Shown here one piece after another: positions 1 to 6,550 of a stretch of DNA of 6,599 nt. The notes under the pieces are model-generated. The model was not told the DNA's origin. It ran no database searches and was given only the letters and a program-made list of their open reading frames with translations. Every line of letters starts with the position of its first letter. Position 1 is the first letter of the stretch. A program made the position numbers and the translations under genes. The stretch covers positions 1 to 6,599 of the forward strand of contig JAGTUW010000061.1 in the NCBI GenBank assembly GCA_018224345.1, read 5' to 3'. Source of the DNA: Bacteroidota bacterium. Its GTDB lineage: Bacteria > Bacteroidota > Ignavibacteria > SZUA-365.

Positions 1-182
1 CGATCGAACCAATGCGACGGAATGCCGTCCGGCCAGGCACGCTGTCCGGTAAAATGCCGTGCCGCTTCGTCCGGCTTGTCATACCCCGGTCGTCCTCCCC
101 GTTGCGGAAGCCTGTCTCCGTGAAACGCTATAACGATCATACCCGTTATGGCAAAAAAAACGATGGCGGAGGCAGGACGCAT
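1..182 (-). CDS. N-terminal part of an exported protein of unknown function (cut by window edge)
   Basis: An open frame starts with ATG at 182-180 and stays open for 60 codons to the left edge, so the C-terminal part is missing. The first 20 residues read MRPASAIVFFAITGMIVIAF: a short Arg-bearing n-region and a hydrophobic stretch, fitting a signal peptide or a single membrane anchor. A Gly/Arg/Pro-rich linker follows, then a polar stretch, DKPDEAARHFTGQRAWPDGI, that looks like real folded protein rather than a shadow frame. It begins 5 bp after the stop of the beta-barrel gene, so it is probably the third gene of the valS transcript. Only a weak AGGTG lies upstream, at a long distance, suggesting translational coupling. 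Codons 8-11 contain a run of eight T (A8 at 153-160 on the plus strand), a possible slippage site. I do not recognise the family; large secreted repeat or hydrolase proteins are possible but unproven. Confidence 0.6.
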   Translation of the reverse strand, partial: MRPASAIVFFAITGMIVIAFHGDRLPQRGGRPGYDKPDEAARHFTGQRAWPDGIPSHWFD

Positions 183-187
183 GGCAA

Positions 188-931
188 TCAGAACACCTGG
201 TAGGCGATGGTGACGAAGAAGCGGTAGAAGGTCGGTTTCATACTGAAATTGGGCCGCGCCGAACGCTCGTTTTCGAGCTTGGAAAATGAGTAATCTATTT
301 CAAAGGAGGGTATGACATACAAATCCTTCAAAGGAACGAAGGCGTACTCCGCACCGATGATAAATGACATACGCATCCGATGATCGAGCGCGAGCGCATC
401 GTCTTCAATCAGATAGACCGCGCCGGTTCGCAGCTCCGTATCGGTGATACGGATATTCTTCTCGCGGACGAAACCGAAACTCGGTCCGATATACACCCGT
501 TCGCCGTCAATACGTCCGAAGAGTCGCAGTAACACATCGAAGGAGAGCACATCGTAATCAAACGTCAGGTCGGAACCGACCAGACCGAGCGCCGGAACGG
601 ACCGGAGGCTGTCACTCCGGCCGGTGAACCAGTTGCTGCTGCTGCGGTTGTGACTCAGGCGCAGATAGAGGGAGGCATCGGAAAACAACGGGATATTGAT
701 AGCTGCGCCATAGAAAAGATTGTAGTCTGTGATATCACCGACGAATTCACAGGGACACAGTCCGTTATAGTATCCGTTCAGGTAGGTGAGATTGCCACCA
801 CCGAAAAATGAGAATTGATACCCGTTGTAGAGTACTTCCGGCTCCCGAGGCGCTTCCGGCTCGGTCTGCGCACCCGCGCGGTACACGGCAAAGAGTGACA
901 AGACGGCGAACAGAAGAACCAAACGCCTCAT
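188..931 (-). CDS. Outer-membrane beta-barrel protein (porin-like, hypothetical)
   Basis: Encodes 247 aa from the ATG at 931-929. Residues 1-21 (MRRLVLLFAVLSLFAVYRAGA) form a classical signal peptide with likely SPI cleavage after AGA, before QTEPEAP. The mature part is rich in Tyr, Phe, Gly and Ser, with alternating polar/apolar strands such as SFFGGGNLTYLNGYY (41-55), ASLYLRLSHNRSSSNWF (86-102) and RVYIGPSFGFV (145-155). It ends in FYRFFVTIAYQVF, whose terminal Phe suits the BAM-recognised C-terminal strand. This architecture is known for small outer-membrane barrels; about eight strands and no OmpA peptidoglycan domain are inferred. A CPC pair (C59, C61) sits in a predicted loop. An alternative ATG at 949 lies 1 bp after the valS stop and adds MLWSRV; neither start has a good ribosome-binding site. 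I chose 931 for its compact signal peptide. The substrate or role is unknown. Confidence 0.8.
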   Translation of the reverse strand: MRRLVLLFAVLSLFAVYRAGAQTEPEAPREPEVLYNGYQFSFFGGGNLTYLNGYYNGLCPCEFVGDITDYNLFYGAAINIPLFSDASLYLRLSHNRSSSNWFTGRSDSLRSVPALGLVGSDLTFDYDVLSFDVLLRLFGRIDGERVYIGPSFGFVREKNIRITDTELRTGAVYLIEDDALALDHRMRMSFIIGAEYAFVPLKDLYVIPSFEIDYSFSKLENERSARPNFSMKPTFYRFFVTIAYQVF

Positions 932-950
932 CACACGTGACCATAGCATG

Positions 951-3785
951 TCAGCTCTGCTGTTCTTCATTCTCAAGACTCTGTAGATTTCTGCTCAGTT
1001 TTTCCAGTGTGCTCCGGAAACTTTGCTGCTTTTCCTTTTCGCGCTCGACAACATCAGCCGGAGCCTTCCCGGTAAATTTCGGATTTCCCAGCTTTGAATC
1101 AATGCCTTTCAACAGCCCTGTCACACGTTCGATTTCTTTCTCGAGTCGCCCCCGCTCGACGTCGATATCGATGAGTCCCGCCAGAGGGACGAACACATCC
1201 GCCCCGGAAACCACCGTGCTGGCCGAGAGACCCGGACGCTGCGCGCCGACCTCGGCGCTGAGAGTGCCGATGCGGGCGAGCCGCCCGAGAAAATGCATGT
1301 TCTCCCGCACGATCCGCACCTGTTCCTCGTCGCGGCAGTTGATGACGACATCACAGCGCTTCCCGGCCGGGACATTCATTTCACCCTGAATCGTACGAAC
1401 GCCTTCGACCAGGGATTGCAGAAACTGCATCTCCCGCACTGCCTGTGCATCGACGCGGGCAGCTTCACAGGATGGCAGGATTTGCGTCATCAGACTTTTG
1501 TCCTCACGACCCTGCTCGATATGATGCCAGATTTCCTCGGTGACAAACGGCATGACCGGATGCAGTACATGCAGGATAGCGTCATAGATATGCAATGCAC
1601 GGGCGAGCGTTGTGCGACGCAGTTCTTCATCGGATGCATACAGCCGTTCCTTGATCAACTCGATGTACCAGTCGCAGTAATCATGCCAGATGAAATCATA
1701 GAGCGTCTTCGACATGTCGTTGACGCGGTATTTCTCCATGCTCTCGCGCAGGGCGGCAATGGTCTCGTGGAGACGGCTGAGAATCCAGCGATCCTCGAGC
1801 TCATTGATCTGAGCAGGAAAAGGGTGCGCAGTCCCTGACGCCGCAGTCGTTTCCTCGGCAGGACGCCGGTCCCCGGATCGGCCCACCCAGTTTCCTCCGC
1901 TATACCGCCACGTTCCGTTCTCCTCGATCTTCTGCTTGTTCATCAGAAGAAAACGACCGGCATTCCAGAGTTTGTTGGCGAAGTTGCGGCCGATCTCACA
2001 CTTCTTCGTTGAAAACAGAACATCCTGCCCCAGCGGTGCGAGATACGTGACGGTGAAACGCAGCGCATCCGCCCCGTATTCTTCGATCACATCGAGCGGG
2101 TCGGGGGAATTGCCGAGGGATTTCGACATTTTCCGCCCCTGCTCGTCGCGGATGATACTGGTGAAATAGACATCGTGGAAAGGGACGAGATCTTTCGCTT
2201 CCTGGCGAGGGGATCCGTCAGGCAGCGGAATATCACGCATGAATTCGAGTCCCGCCATTATCATGCGCGCAACCCAGAAGAAAATGATGTCCGGACCGGT
2301 GACCAGAACGCTGGTGGGATAAAAGCAGCGGAGGTCCATCGAATCCTTCGGCCAGTGATGGACGCTGAATGGCCAGAGCCAGCTGGAGAACCAGGTATCC
2401 AACACATCCTCATCCTGTCGCAATGCAGTCGATGCACAGGTCGGACATTGCGCAGGCATCTCGTGCAGGGCCGCTTCCCAGCCACAGGCATCGCAGTAAA
2501 ACACAGGGATGCGATGGCCCCACCAGAGCTGACGTGAGATGGTCCAGTCACGGATATTGGTCATCCAGTGTTCGTATGTCTTTACCCACCGTTCGGGATA
2601 GAATTTCACGACACCGTCGCGCACCACCTGCAATGCCGGGTCGGCGAGCGAACGCATGCTGACGAACCATTGATCCGACAGATACGGTTCGACGGCGACA
2701 TCCGTCCGGTCGCTGTATCCGACGCTGTGCACGTAGTCGTCAATACGCTCGAGCAGCTTCTGTTCCTCAAGATCCGCGACGATGCGTTTGCGAGCCTCGT
2801 AGCGATCGAGTCCGGCGTACGCTCCGCCGAGTTCGTTGATCGAGGCGTCGACATTCATGACATTGATCAGCGGCAACGCATGCCGCTGTCCCACTTCGAA
2901 GTCGTTCGGGTCATGTGCAGGTGTGATCTTCACGACACCGGTACCGAATTCCGCTTCAACGTAGGTATCAGCCACGACAGGAATTTCTCTTTCCATCAAA
3001 GGGAGAAAGACGCTGCCACCGATGTATCGCGCATAGCGTTTGTCATCGGGATGCACAGCCACTGCGGTATCGCCGAGCATGGTCTCGGGACGCGTCGTCG
3101 CGACGACCAGATATTCATCCTTGCTTGGCGCTCCGTCGATGATGAGCGGGTAGCGGATATGCCACAACCGGCCATGCTGTTCCTTGTAAACAACTTCTTC
3201 ATCCGACAGCGCGGTATGAGCGGTGGGATCCCAGTTGATGATGCGTTTGCCACGATACACGAGGCCTTTGTTGTAGAGGCGGATGAACACTTCACGAACT
3301 GCGGTGGAGAGTTCCGTATCCATGGTGAACACCGTACGCTCCCAGTCGCAGGAGACGCCGAGTTTACGAAGCTGGCGGGTGATGATATCCCCGTAGGTCT
3401 CCCGCCACTCCCACACGCGTTTGAGAAATTCCTCGCGCCCGAGATCATGACGACTCTTTCCCTCTTCCTTCTTCAATGTTTTCTCGACCACAGTCTGCGT
3501 CGCGATACCCGCATGATCGGTACCGGGAATCCAGACAGCGTTTTTTCCCGTCATGCGATGCCAGCGGAGAAAAATGTCCTGCAGCGTATTGTTGAGCACA
3601 TGTCCCATCGTCAGCATGCCCGTGATATTCGGTGGCGGAATGACGATGGTAAACGAAGGTTTTTCGGGATCCGCTTCGGCATGGAACAGACGTTTGTCCT
3701 CCCAGAATGCATACCAGCCATCTTCGACGAGCGCAGGTTCATAGGCAGAGGCAAGGGGCGCTGTATTCTGACTCAGTTCCGACAT
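951..3785 (-). CDS. valS: Valyl-tRNA synthetase (ValRS)
   Basis: 944 aa, within the usual ValRS length. This cytosolic class I enzyme charges tRNA-Val with valine and hydrolyses mischarged Thr. Visible in order: PPPNITG then TMGH (59-62, HIGH motif with Thr for the first His); DHAGIATQ (90-97); CP1 editing domain with TTRPETMLGDTAVAVHPDD (230-248) and GTGVVKITPAHDPNDFEVG (281-299); DWTISRQLWWGHRIP (413-427); a probable zinc knuckle with C431, C434, C447 and C450; VLDTWFSSWLWPFS (461-474); KMSKS (552-556); anticodon-binding helical domain from about LEDRWILSRL (663-672); and a C-terminal charged coiled-coil arm (about 870-944) with NPKFTGKAP. A poorly conserved linker at about 616-662 is longer than in E. 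coli ValRS. Start: MSELSQ at 3785 has GGAG 6 nt upstream. The frame is open upstream to 3932, but that extension looks random and was rejected. It heads the minus-strand cluster. Confidence 0.97.
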   Translation of the reverse strand: MSELSQNTAPLASAYEPALVEDGWYAFWEDKRLFHAEADPEKPSFTIVIPPPNITGMLTMGHVLNNTLQDIFLRWHRMTGKNAVWIPGTDHAGIATQTVVEKTLKKEEGKSRHDLGREEFLKRVWEWRETYGDIITRQLRKLGVSCDWERTVFTMDTELSTAVREVFIRLYNKGLVYRGKRIINWDPTAHTALSDEEVVYKEQHGRLWHIRYPLIIDGAPSKDEYLVVATTRPETMLGDTAVAVHPDDKRYARYIGGSVFLPLMEREIPVVADTYVEAEFGTGVVKITPAHDPNDFEVGQRHALPLINVMNVDASINELGGAYAGLDRYEARKRIVADLEEQKLLERIDDYVHSVGYSDRTDVAVEPYLSDQWFVSMRSLADPALQVVRDGVVKFYPERWVKTYEHWMTNIRDWTISRQLWWGHRIPVFYCDACGWEAALHEMPAQCPTCASTALRQDEDVLDTWFSSWLWPFSVHHWPKDSMDLRCFYPTSVLVTGPDIIFFWVARMIMAGLEFMRDIPLPDGSPRQEAKDLVPFHDVYFTSIIRDEQGRKMSKSLGNSPDPLDVIEEYGADALRFTVTYLAPLGQDVLFSTKKCEIGRNFANKLWNAGRFLLMNKQKIEENGTWRYSGGNWVGRSGDRRPAEETTAASGTAHPFPAQINELEDRWILSRLHETIAALRESMEKYRVNDMSKTLYDFIWHDYCDWYIELIKERLYASDEELRRTTLARALHIYDAILHVLHPVMPFVTEEIWHHIEQGREDKSLMTQILPSCEAARVDAQAVREMQFLQSLVEGVRTIQGEMNVPAGKRCDVVINCRDEEQVRIVRENMHFLGRLARIGTLSAEVGAQRPGLSASTVVSGADVFVPLAGLIDIDVERGRLEKEIERVTGLLKGIDSKLGNPKFTGKAPADVVEREKEKQQSFRSTLEKLSRNLQSLENEEQQS

Positions 3786-4106
3786 GTGTTCTCCATTTTT
3801 CCTCAAAACATAGTTCCCGTCAACGGCGGACGGATAAAAGAGATTGCTGACCGTGCCCGGAGGCGCCGGAAGCATCGGTTCCTTGTACGCAGAGCTGCGG
3901 CTCCTGCCTGGCATCGCGCTGCCATAACACACGATTTGACGAAATTCCGGCTGGATGCAGCAGGGACACAGACCGATGCAAGCTTATAAGATAGTGAAAA
4001 GCGCACACATGGAAGAATCCTGCCGGAACGAGCCTGCCCGATTTTCCTTGTGTTGCCTGAAATAATCTCGTAATTTTATGTCTTGGAATGGAGCGGTGAA
4101 GCATAC
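3786..4106. other. Divergent intergenic region between valS and the acyltransferase gene
   Basis: This 321-bp stretch separates two genes transcribed away from each other, so both promoters should lie here. Its right end is AT-rich and holds a candidate plus-strand promoter, annotated separately. An 8-bp palindrome CTTATAAG (3983-3990) sits in a small AT-rich pocket and gives a TATAAG hexamer on either strand, but I see no good -35 partner at 16-18 bp. For valS, no convincing promoter was found on the minus strand; the GGAG Shine-Dalgarno lies just before its start. Open frames across the region translate to unconvincing sequence, and no tRNA, T-box signature or other RNA motif was recognised. 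Confidence 0.6.
4048..4076 (+). promoter_or_regulatory. Candidate sigma70-type promoter of the acyltransferase gene
   Basis: TTGTGT at 4048-4053 and TAATTT at 4071-4076 are separated by exactly 17 bp. Each hexamer matches the consensus only in part (TTG conserved; TA and final T conserved). Transcription would begin near 4083, leaving a leader of about 24 nt before the GTG start. Position and AT-rich setting are favourable, but the match could be chance. Confidence 0.35.
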
Positions 4107-5255
4107 GTGACGACAAGTCTTTCACAGAATAAACGGATACTCCTTCTGGACGTCATGCGGGCATGGGCCGTGTTCATGATGATACAGGGACACACCATCG
4201 ATGCGCTGCTGTCGAAAGCCTATTACAACGGCGATTCGATGCTGTTCAACATCTGGCTGTTCAATCGCGGCCTGACGGCGCCGATATTTCTTTTCGGTTC
4301 AGGCTTCGCCTATGTGATCGCGACTTTCCGGAAAATGGAACACGGCGCTCCTCTTCCGAAACCGGTACTGATGAAACGGCTGCGATGGATCGGTGTTCTC
4401 TTTCTGCTCGGTGCGCTCATGCACCTGCCAGCGGGGAATATCAGCAACATATTGTCTCTTTCTCCCGAACGCTGGGCGCGGTTCTTTCATGTCGATGTGC
4501 TCCGCCTGATGGCCATCACGCTACTCGGGCTCTTCACATTGTTCTTCCTCGCCAGATCGCGGAAACGGCTGTTCACCTCGGCGTTGAACATCGGCATGGG
4601 AATTATCCTGCTGTCTCCGTTCATCTACATGGTGACATGGGCGGATATTCTGCCACTCGGCCTCGCCGCCTGGATGACCACGCAGACCGGCTCCTGGTTC
4701 CCGATTTTCCCCTTTTCCGGCTACCTCTTCCTCGGAGCCGCCGGGGCGGCGCTGTACATGCGCTGGCAGGAGTCCGGCAGAGAGCAGGAGCTTCCGAAGT
4801 ATTACTTCATGGCTGCCTCCGTGCTGTTGATCCTGTTCTTCATTCCACGGGTGATCTGGGGGGGGAATCTCCCGCTCAGTATCGGCTCGTCGTCCATCTG
4901 GCTGACATTCAGCCGCCTGGGTTGGGTGCTCATGCTCTGGGCGGGAATCGGCTTTCTGCTGCGAAGGACGCAACGTGTACCGGAAATCATATCCATAGCC
5001 GGTCAGCATACGCTGTTCATCTATGTCTCCCATATTGTCGTCCTCTATGGCTCTGCATGGATGCGGGGACTGCGACAGGTGTACGGCAAGACGCTCGATC
5101 TCGAACCGGTGCTTCTGATCATCGCCATCCTCATCGCCTCCACCTCTACTGCGGCCTACTGGATGCACACGCAGAAAATCAACAAAACCGTCGTCTATCG
5201 CTACCTTCCATACGCCGCCATGGTCGTTCTGGCGACCGTCCTGCTCTTCGCCTGA
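4107..5255 (+). CDS. Multi-pass membrane acyltransferase-like protein (HGSNAT/DUF1624 or acyltransferase-3 type)
   Basis: 382 aa from a GTG at 4107. About 10-11 hydrophobic segments are visible (roughly 13-30, 55-72, 93-108, 131-149, 160-178, 199-217, 233-251, 266-285, 300-318, 333-353, 365-381), so it is an inner-membrane protein. The N-terminus ILLLDVMRAWAVFMMIQGHT has the LDxxRxxAxxxM...GH pattern typical of membrane acyltransferases. NRGLTAPIFLFGSG (53-66), HVDVLRLMAI (128-137) and GQHTLFIYVSHIVVLY (299-314) also fit this superfamily. Relatives move acetyl or other acyl groups onto sugars of polysaccharides, glycolipids or peptidoglycan; acceptor and donor here are unknown. GGTGAAG, 5 nt before GTG, is a plausible ribosome-binding site. 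A TTG at 4083 is in frame but would sit at the predicted transcription start. The gene stands alone: valS is divergent and the next gene has its own promoter. Confidence 0.75.
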   Translation: MTTSLSQNKRILLLDVMRAWAVFMMIQGHTIDALLSKAYYNGDSMLFNIWLFNRGLTAPIFLFGSGFAYVIATFRKMEHGAPLPKPVLMKRLRWIGVLFLLGALMHLPAGNISNILSLSPERWARFFHVDVLRLMAITLLGLFTLFFLARSRKRLFTSALNIGMGIILLSPFIYMVTWADILPLGLAAWMTTQTGSWFPIFPFSGYLFLGAAGAALYMRWQESGREQELPKYYFMAASVLLILFFIPRVIWGGNLPLSIGSSSIWLTFSRLGWVLMLWAGIGFLLRRTQRVPEIISIAGQHTLFIYVSHIVVLYGSAWMRGLRQVYGKTLDLEPVLLIIAILIASTSTAAYWMHTQKINKTVVYRYLPYAAMVVLATVLLFA

Positions 5256-5440
5256 TCGATGGCGAACAACACCTTTCGTCCGGAGGAGCGTCAGACCAGC
5301 CCGATGCTTCCCTTCTGCACAACGTAAACCGCGTTCCCTGACGGCCTGCCGGAGAGCTTCGGAGAATCCGCTGTCGGTGACACCGCATGTCACCTCCGCA
5401 CCGCCGCAGCCACGATCACCGGATGTACCGGAAGATGCCG

Positions 5441-5459
5441 TGCCGCTTGCATTGCGGCA
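5441..5459 (+). repeat. Small GC-rich hairpin upstream of the lipoprotein promoter
   Basis: TGCCGC (5441-5446) and GCGGCA (5454-5459) are perfect inverted arms around a 7-nt loop TTGCATT. A preceding overlapping copy, ATGCCG (5435-5440), can pair instead with CGGCAT (5455-5460), giving two competing folds. No T tract follows, so it is not a standard intrinsic terminator, though it is the only hairpin I noticed between the acyltransferase stop and the next promoter. Otherwise the 5256-5463 spacer shows no gene. Confidence 0.35.
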
Positions 5460-5463
5460 TGTC

Positions 5464-5490
5464 TTGACTATTCCCGGAATTATCTATAAT
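5464..5490 (+). promoter_or_regulatory. Likely sigma70-type promoter of the lipoprotein gene, with a palindrome in the spacer
   Basis: TTGACT (5464-5469, 5 of 6 to consensus) and TATAAT (5485-5490, perfect) are separated by 15 bp. The overlapping TAATAT at 5487-5492 gives the ideal 17-bp spacing with a 4 of 6 match. The spacer carries ATTCCCGGAAT (5470-5480), an 11-bp palindrome with a central C, where a repressor or activator could bind. Transcription would start near 5497-5500, about 32-35 nt before the ATG at 5532. Confidence 0.6.
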
Positions 5491-5531
5491 ATAGGTTCTG
5501 AATATCAGTTTCAGTTTCCGGAGACAACGCC

Positions 5532-6383
5532 ATGTCGAGAACGACCATCCTCAGCGCCTGCATGCTGCTGTTTCTTTTTTCAGTTTTCGCCTGCTCTGAA
5601 GAGGACAGCGTCCCGACGGATATCTGCGACACATCCATCGATCCACTGATAACCGGAGACTGGTTCTCCTGCAATGAACAGTGGGAATACGGACCCTACG
5701 GATATCGCATTCACGCGGACGGAACCCTGGAATGGATCGGCATCGACTGGTCGGCCGGTACAGTCGCATTCATTCCGGAAGACATTACGGTACTGACCAT
5801 ACATTGCGCGGATGCAGGATACATGGTACAGCGATCCTGGAATTGGGATACACTCCGCTACGTTATCACCGGAGATAGAATGATGTGGTTGAAGGAGGCG
5901 GATGTCGTCGACCGACGATTCAGACGCGTCACTCCCGGCGACGTTATCCGGAATGCCGAACAGTACTCATTCACGGCCGAAATCAATGGCTTCCCCTACC
6001 ATGCACAGGACATCAACATACAACATCCGGCCTTCGTCCGGGTGACGGGAAAAGATGACATGGAAAAACTGGAGTTCTACTGCCTCCGGGATACTTCCAT
6101 CATCATGCTGATTTCGGATTTCTCCGGACCGGGCAACTACCCCTTCGGCGGCGTTGGCAACAATCCCTCACGCGCTGCAGTCATCATTTCTGTTTCCGGT
6201 CGTGACGTCATGGGGATTGCGACGGAAACATACACCGGTACAGTATACATTGAGGCTTTCGACATCGTCGAGGGACGCTGCAGCGGGACGTTTTCCTTCG
6301 ATGCAACATCCGACACACAGGATCGAGTCTTTGCAGTGCGGAAAGGGATTTTCGACATCCCCATACGTGACCGTTTTTATTGA
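5532..6383 (+). CDS. Secreted lipoprotein, two-domain, C-terminal half DUF6252-like
   Basis: 283 aa. The N-terminus MSRTTILSACMLLFLFSVFAC is an SPII signal with lipobox VFAC; Cys21 would be lipidated, and Ser at +2 favours the outer membrane. Residues about 36-135 (LITGDWFSCNEQWEYGPYGY, HADGTLEWIG, a closing RRFRRVTPGD) resemble small lipocalin-like beta domains that begin with a G-x-W strand and a 'DGT' turn. Residues about 145-262 (YSFTAEINGFPYHAQDINI, GNYPFGG, YTGTVYIEAFD, GRCSGTFSFDAT) match the pattern I associate with DUF6252 lipoproteins of Bacteroidota, whose function is unknown. This assignment is from memory of the pattern. Besides C21, mature cysteines are C32, C47, C92, C184 and C250. 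GGAG at 5519-5522, 9 nt before ATG, supports the start. It has its own promoter and probably a terminator about 110 bp downstream. No catalytic motif is visible. Confidence 0.8.
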   Translation: MSRTTILSACMLLFLFSVFACSEEDSVPTDICDTSIDPLITGDWFSCNEQWEYGPYGYRIHADGTLEWIGIDWSAGTVAFIPEDITVLTIHCADAGYMVQRSWNWDTLRYVITGDRMMWLKEADVVDRRFRRVTPGDVIRNAEQYSFTAEINGFPYHAQDINIQHPAFVRVTGKDDMEKLEFYCLRDTSIIMLISDFSGPGNYPFGGVGNNPSRAAVIISVSGRDVMGIATETYTGTVYIEAFDIVEGRCSGTFSFDATSDTQDRVFAVRKGIFDIPIRDRFY

Positions 6384-6494
6384 GCGATCACCACGTTGCA
6401 TCCATCACACAAATTTTCTTTTCGTAGAAGCGGGGACCGACAGCAGCGAAATGCACCTCAGGTGTAGAGGCGTCTGCCCGGGCAAACGGTTGCA
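6384..6494. other. Gene-free 3' flank with several small inverted repeats
   Basis: No open frame of convincing character lies between the lipoprotein stop and the terminator-like hairpin. Visible small elements are the palindromes CACCTCAGGTG (6454-6464) and GCCCGGGC (6476-6483), and GCAA/TTGC arms around ACGG (6482-6493). The AGCAGCG at 6442-6448 recurs at 6589-6595. No known riboswitch signature could be matched. Confidence 0.4.
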
Positions 6495-6550
6495 CCCCGG
6501 CACCGGAGCGCGGATATGCATGCAAACGCCGGTGCCGGGGAAAACTTTTT
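6495..6550 (+). terminator. Candidate intrinsic terminator downstream of the lipoprotein gene
   Basis: CCCCGGCACCGG (6495-6506) and CCGGTGCCGGGG (6529-6540) form a perfect 12-bp GC-rich stem. The 22-nt loop contains the palindrome TGCATGCA (6517-6524). AAAAC and then five T (6546-6550) follow the stem. The T tract lies on the plus-strand side only, which fits termination of the plus-strand transcript. The large loop and the 5-nt gap before the T run are atypical, so a structured RNA element is an alternative. Confidence 0.45.

Noticed and set aside
54..67. A 14-bp exact repeat ATGCCGTGCCGCTT shared with 5435-5448
   Set aside because: One copy lies inside the coding sequence of the left-edge gene and the flanks do not match. 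A single 14-mer match of this GC-rich kind is not far from chance in 6.6 kb.
12..203. Plus-strand open frame of 63 codons at the left edge
   Set aside because: The opposite strand holds a better gene with signal peptide and operon-like spacing; the plus frame is Arg-rich without pattern.
3786..3932. Possible 49-residue N-terminal extension of ValRS
   Set aside because: The extension looks random; the inner ATG at 3785 has a good GGAG site, and ValRS proteins normally begin near this point.
2568..3989. A 473-codon open frame on the plus strand, antisense to valS
   Set aside because: It lies almost wholly opposite valS, whose motifs are unmistakable, and its translation is rich in His, Arg and Phe with no domain pattern. 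Codon bias of valS explains it.
3820..4125. A 101-codon minus-strand frame in the valS-acyltransferase gap
   Set aside because: The sequence shows no domain or signal character, overlaps the acyltransferase start and the valS leader, and has no clear ribosome-binding site.
4163..5341. A 392-codon frame on the same strand overlapping the acyltransferase gene, and a 290-codon antisense frame over 4521-5393
   Set aside because: Both translations are Arg/His-rich and low in hydrophobic order, while the third frame gives a coherent multi-pass membrane protein.
6440..6540. Resemblance to riboswitches (GGTGTAGAGGCG as in the lysine class, GGGCAAAC as in cyclic-di-GMP-I)
   Set aside because: Only isolated short strings match; the order and the remaining conserved cores of those classes are absent.
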